A program made the position numbers and the translations under genes. DNA of 64,000 nucleotides from Halobaculum litoreum. GTDB lineage: Archaea; Halobacteriota; Halobacteria; Halobacteriales; Haloferacaceae. The stretch spans positions 372,001-436,000 of the forward strand of contig NZ_CP126156.1 in NCBI RefSeq assembly GCF_030127125.1, in the 5' to 3' direction. The notes under the pieces were generated by a model that was given only the letters and a program-made list of their open reading frames with translations, was not told the DNA's origin and did no database searches. Shown piece after piece: positions 60,561 to 64,000 of this stretch (positions are counted from its first letter, which is position 1; every line of letters starts with the position of its first letter).

Positions 60561-60943
60561 TCCAGCCGGGAGATGGCCGCCGCCAGGTCGCCGTCGGCCG
60601 CCTCCAGCGCCGCGCGCGCCTCGTCCTCGGTGACGTTGGCGCGGGTGGCGACCAGCTGGACGTCGTCGTCGGGCACCGCGCCGTCGGCGTCGGCGGCCGC
60701 GTCCTCGTCCGCGTCGCCCTCGATCGCGGCGTCGGCGGACGCGACCGTCTCGGGCGAGCCGACGATCTGGTACGTCTCCTGACCCTGCGCGTCCATCTTC
60801 GTGACCTGCGGCGCCTCGAACACGAGGTCCTCGTCGGCCGTCTTGATGACGACTTCCTCGGCGTCGATCTCGGTCACGTCGATGCCCATCTGCTTCATCA
60901 TCTGCTGCATCTTGCGCGGGTTCATCCCGCCGCCTCCGAACAT
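60557..60943 (-). CDS. nac: Nascent polypeptide-associated complex protein
   Basis: 128 aa. The N-terminal NAC domain ([27 protein letters not shown] and [20 protein letters not shown]) and the C-terminal UBA domain ([25 protein letters not shown]) are complete; between them is an acidic Ala/Asp linker longer than in most homologues. It binds ribosomes and shields nascent chains. ATG at 60943. Operon with trmI. Confidence 0.95.
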   Translation of the reverse strand: MFGGGGMNPRKMQQMMKQMGIDVTEIDAEEVVIKTADEDLVFEAPQVTKMDAQGQETYQIVGSPETVASADAAIEGDADEDAAADADGAVPDDDVQLVATRANVTEDEARAALEAADGDLAAAISRLE

Positions 60944-61070
60944 ACGCGGCGAGTCGGCCGCGGCGAGCAAAAGCATGGCGAAGGCACCGCCCGGCGGCCC
61001 CGCGCCGACGGGTCGGCGCGGACTCCGCCGCCACCCCCGGATTCATCCCCGCGCCGCTCCTGCGGCGAGT

Positions 61071-61865
61071 GTGTACCTCTCCCACCGGACGTGGCCGGAA
61101 CTCGGGGACTACGTCGCCGAGGAGTCGCTCGCGGTCGTCCCCCTCGGGTCGACCGAACAGCACGGCCCGCACCTGCCGCTGGCGACGGACTACCTCATCG
61201 CCGAGGCGCTCGCGCGCGACGCCACCGACCGCACGGGCTACCTCTGTACGCCCCCCGTCCGCATCGCCGTCTCCGAACACCACCGGCAGTTCCACGGGAC
61301 GATGTGGGTCGACCCCGAGGTGTTCCGCGACTACGTCGAGAGCTTCTCGCGCAACCTCGCGTACCACGGCGTCGACCGCATCGTCTACGTGAACGCCCAC
61401 GGCGGCAACGTCCAACACCTCCGCGAGGTCGGGCGGCGCCTCCGCCGCGACGAGACCGCCTTCGCCGTCGAGTGGATGTGGGACGAGTCGATCCCGGACC
61501 TGGTGTCGGAGGCGTTCGAACACAACGGGCCCCACGGCGGCCCGAAGGAGACGGCGATGGTCATGCACATCGCCGAGGAACTGGTCAGGGAAGACCGCCT
61601 CGCTGACGCCCGCGACGGCGGCCTCGTCGACCTCGCGGACGCCGAGACGATGAAGTTCGGCTCGCGGACGTTCTACGACTCGCCGGACAACTCCGCGAAC
61701 GGCGTCTTCGGCGACCAGACGGACGCCACCCCCGAGAAGGGCGCGGAGCTGTTCGAGGCCGCCAGCGACCAGCTGGTCCGGTTGCTGGAGTGGGTCGACG
61801 ACCAGCCGTTCGCCGACCTCATGCCGGAGCCGCACGTCGACCCCCAGCCCGGGAGTCGTCGATGA
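61071..61865 (+). CDS. Creatininase family amidohydrolase
   Basis: 264 aa. The metal site begins with STEQHGPHLPLATD (E, H, D), continues with SRNLAYHGVDRIVYVNAHGGNVQHL and the glutamate in NGPHGGPKETAM. The group contains creatininases, ArfB-type deformylases of flavin/deazaflavin synthesis and others; in a haloarchaeon an ArfB-like role is possible, but not decided here. GTG at 61071. Overlaps the next gene by four bases. Confidence 0.88.
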   Translation: MYLSHRTWPELGDYVAEESLAVVPLGSTEQHGPHLPLATDYLIAEALARDATDRTGYLCTPPVRIAVSEHHRQFHGTMWVDPEVFRDYVESFSRNLAYHGVDRIVYVNAHGGNVQHLREVGRRLRRDETAFAVEWMWDESIPDLVSEAFEHNGPHGGPKETAMVMHIAEELVREDRLADARDGGLVDLADAETMKFGSRTFYDSPDNSANGVFGDQTDATPEKGAELFEAASDQLVRLLEWVDDQPFADLMPEPHVDPQPGSRR

Positions 61866-62619
61866 GGGCGCCGCGGGCGGCGGACGTGGCGGCGCTGCTC
61901 GCGACGGCGCACGACACGGCGACGCCCGTCGACCCCGACGCGCTCCCCGCCGTCGACTCGGTGGCGACCGGCTACCGTGTCCAGGAGCGACTCGTCGACC
62001 GACTCCGCGCCGCCCGCGGCGACCCCGTCGGCTACAAGGTCGGCTTCACGAACCAGCGCGTCCGCGACGGGCTCGGCGTCGACGAGCCCGCCTACGGCCG
62101 CCTGCTCGGGGGACCGTCCGGTCGTCGCCCGCGAGGGTCGCCGCGGACGCGTTCGTCGGCGTCCGCGTCGAACCCGAGATCGCGTTCCGGCTCGCGTCCC
62201 CGCTCGCGGCCGACGCGGGCCGCCGGGCGGCGCGCGAGGCGGTCGGCGCGGCGGTCCCGGCGATCGAACTCGTCGACAGCCGCACCGGCTGGTCGTTCGA
62301 CGCGCCGCTCGCGGTGGCGGACAACTCCCTCGACGCGGGGATCGTCTTGGGGTCCGACGTCGACCCCGCCGGGATCGCCCTCGGCGACGAGTCGGTCACG
62401 CTCCGCGTCGACGGCTCCCCCGTCGACTCCGGCGTCGGCGCGGACGTCCTCGGCAACCCGCTGGCGGCGCTCACGTGGCTCGCGGACGCCGTCGACGGCC
62501 TCGCGGCCGGCGCGCTCGTCACCACCGGGTCGCTGACGGAGCCGTTCCCGGTCGACGCCGGCGAGACGGTCACCGCGTCGTTCGCGTCGCTGGGCGACGT
62601 GACACTCCGCGTCGAGTAG
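61862..62619 (+). pseudogene. FAH-type hydratase (2-keto-4-pentenoate hydratase-like), frameshifted
   Basis: From ATG 61862 (ATGA overlap with the creatininase gene) the frame is good to VGYKVGFTNQ and AYGRLLG; a short second-frame stretch PVVAREG follows; then the third frame, from about 62140 to the end, holds VGVRVEPEIAFRL, AVPAIELVDSR and NPLAALTWLADA. Breaks lie near 62107-62112 (G run) and 62134-62138. Joined, it is a normal hydratase of about 250 aa acting on aromatic-breakdown acids. Probably assembly errors. Confidence 0.78.
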
Positions 62620-62765
62620 GCGGACAGGCGACACCCGCGGCCCCCGCCACGACCGACGCCGAGCCCGTCGCGCCGTGTCGCACACCCGCCGCACGCGACG
62701 GGCCGGGACTCGGGGCACGGTGTGGGTGGGCTCGGCTTCCCGTTCGACCGTTCGCCGCGGGTCAC

Positions 62766-63425
62766 TCAGTCCGTCTTCGTGCTCACCGCCAGTCCGGAGC
62801 CGACCGGCAGGACCGCCGTCTCGAAGGCGTCGTCCTCGCGAACCGTGTCGAGGTACGCCGCGATCCCGCGGGTCCGGTCGTCGTCCGCGTCGGGCGCGGC
62901 CGCGTCCCCCTCCAGCGCCCGCAGGAGGGCGTCGAAGTCGATGGGGCCGCGCATCACGTTGTCAGCGACGACGACGCCGCCCGGCGCCAGTTTCTCCCGG
63001 ACGGCACGGAACGCGTCGGCGTACCGCTCCTTCTGGTGGTCGACGAGGACGACGTCGAAGGGGCCGTCGTACCGCTCGACGGTCGCCATCGCGTCCCCGT
63101 CCTCGAACTCGCACCGGTCCGCGAGGCCGGCCTCGCGCATGAACGCGCGTCCCCGGTCGAGTTCGTCCGCGTCGAACTCCGTGAGCACCACCCGGTCGGC
63201 GCCGCCCCGGAGGAACCACGACGCCGAGTAGCCGAAGCCGGAGCCGAACTCGAAGACGGTGCCGGCGTCGGTGAGACGGGCGAGGAGCCGGAGGACGGCG
63301 CCCGACTCGGGGCCGATGTTCGGGAAGTCGTGTTCGCGGGCGAACGCCGCCATCCGTGCCTGTACCTCGGTGTGCCCCGGGCCCGCCGCGCGGACGAACC
63401 GGGAGATATCGTCGGAGAGGACCAT
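62766..63425 (-). CDS. O-methyltransferase family protein (class I SAM)
   Basis: 219 aa. FEFGSGFGYSASWFL is the SAM motif, DVVLVDHQKERY the metal-site DxxxK/R motif, GGVVVADNVMRG the late motif, as in catechol O-methyltransferase type enzymes. ATG at 63425. Substrate unknown. It converges on the FAH gene. Confidence 0.88.
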   Translation of the reverse strand: MVLSDDISRFVRAAGPGHTEVQARMAAFAREHDFPNIGPESGAVLRLLARLTDAGTVFEFGSGFGYSASWFLRGGADRVVLTEFDADELDRGRAFMREAGLADRCEFEDGDAMATVERYDGPFDVVLVDHQKERYADAFRAVREKLAPGGVVVADNVMRGPIDFDALLRALEGDAAAPDADDDRTRGIAAYLDTVREDDAFETAVLPVGSGLAVSTKTD

Positions 63426-63498
63426 ACTGCTCGGTCGCGGTGCGGCGACTTAGGCGTGGGGCGAGGCCGGCCCGATACGGCGGGGCTCGGCGTCGGCG

Positions 63499-63994
63499 TT
63501 ACGCCGAGAGGTAGCCGCCGAGAACGAGCAGGAGCAGGCCGACGCCGGCGGCCGCGCGCAGGAACGTGCCGCCGTCGCGGGCGGCGGTGCGGACCTTCCC
63601 CTCGTCGAGCGCCGAGCGGATCCTCGAGCCGCCGACCTCGACGAGCCCGGTCATCACGACCCACAGCCCGAGCATCGTGAGGACGACGTGGCCGCGCGGC
63701 GGCGCGAACAGCCCCTCGGCGCCGTAGACGGTCGCCGCCATGTGGCCGCCGGTCGCGAGGAACACGAGGGCGCCGATCCGGGTGATCCACGAGACGCCCG
63801 CGGTGATGCTGCCGAGCACTTCCGGGTTCATTTCGCCCGCCTTCGCGAGGGGGGATCACCTTCCACGCGGCGAGCACGACGGCGCCGACCCACAGGCCGG
63901 CGAACAGGGTGTGGAACACGTACGCCCCGGTGAGTACGGGATCGAGTTGTAGGGGAGCGACTTGCACGGGCGGTCCCACCCGGGGCAACGACAT
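63499..63994 (-). pseudogene. Membrane protein (CopD-like), one frameshift
   Basis: Start ATG 63994 (MSLPRVGPPVQVA). The first frame reads LDPVLTGAYVFHTLFAGLWVGAVVLAAWKVIP. After the six-base run at about 63850-63855, the second frame gives AKAGEMNPEVLGSITAGVSWITRIGALVFLATGGHMAATVY and on to VLGGYLSA. One base less in the run restores KVIPLAKAGEMNP. It has four helices with the VFHTLFAGLWVGA histidine and a resemblance to CopD. It is the last gene of the window; the promoter is cut off. Confidence 0.7.
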
Positions 63995-64000
63995 AAAGCC

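Overview
The window is chromosomal DNA of a halophilic archaeon (class Halobacteria). The reasons are the very acidic, Asp/Glu-rich proteins, the high-GC coding bias, frequent GTG starts, leaderless genes with a TATA box about 26 nt before the start codon, and archaeal or haloarchaeal marker genes (TFE, NAC, TrmI, HEWD protein, TbsP-type regulator, HalOD1, HTH-10, KaiC-like ATPase). The genus cannot be fixed from the sequence.

Region 1 (1 to about 10285) is an accessory island, visibly richer in A+T than the rest. It carries a truncated large serine recombinase with a 30-bp interrupted palindrome next to its promoter. It also carries two tyrosine integrases that share an unusual four-cysteine insertion, a small unknown protein, and a membrane-anchored protein joining a J-like domain to a PQQ-type propeller. 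A two-gene operon (7056-9796) follows. One product has a PD-(D/E)xK nuclease signature; its translationally coupled partner matches no family I know. A decayed second copy of the integrase 5' region (9842-10285) lies directly behind this operon's promoter, so the operon sits between an intact and a broken copy of one integrase. A remnant of a core-type AI-2E transporter is trapped inside. The operon is the best candidate for an undescribed (probably defence) system.

Region 2 (about 10390-19930) is GC-rich and holds regulators and membrane proteins: an HTH-10 regulator, two class C beta-lactamase-fold hydrolases, a wHTH/DUF7521/DUF6010 group facing two tandem 'putative sensor' paralogues, and a lipoprotein. 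Several promoters here carry CCCAAC-type or CAAACG-type inverted repeats.

Region 3 (about 19950-44060) holds a HerA-type ATPase, an AhpD-like protein, a divergent FtsZ-superfamily protein, dihydrofolate reductase, a beta-oxidation pair (3-hydroxyacyl-CoA dehydrogenase and enoyl-CoA hydratase), a MATE pump, a KaiC-like ATPase, a lipid kinase, a flippase, an SDR, kynureninase, an MFS carrier, an esterase, a DHH phosphoesterase, a PurM-like protein and an FG-GAP/UnbV protein.

Region 4 (about 44150-64000) holds two GT4 glycosyltransferases, an MFS carrier, an XPD-like iron-sulfur helicase, a HEWD protein, CutA and phosphoglycolate phosphatase. It also contains the conserved operons tfe-DUF2110-DUF5803 and nac-trmI, a TbsP-like regulator, a creatininase/FAH-hydratase pair, an O-methyltransferase and a membrane protein at the edge.

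Eleven or so otherwise normal core genes carry one or more frameshifts, mostly at G/C runs. They are probably assembly indels rather than true pseudogenes, and I mark each one.
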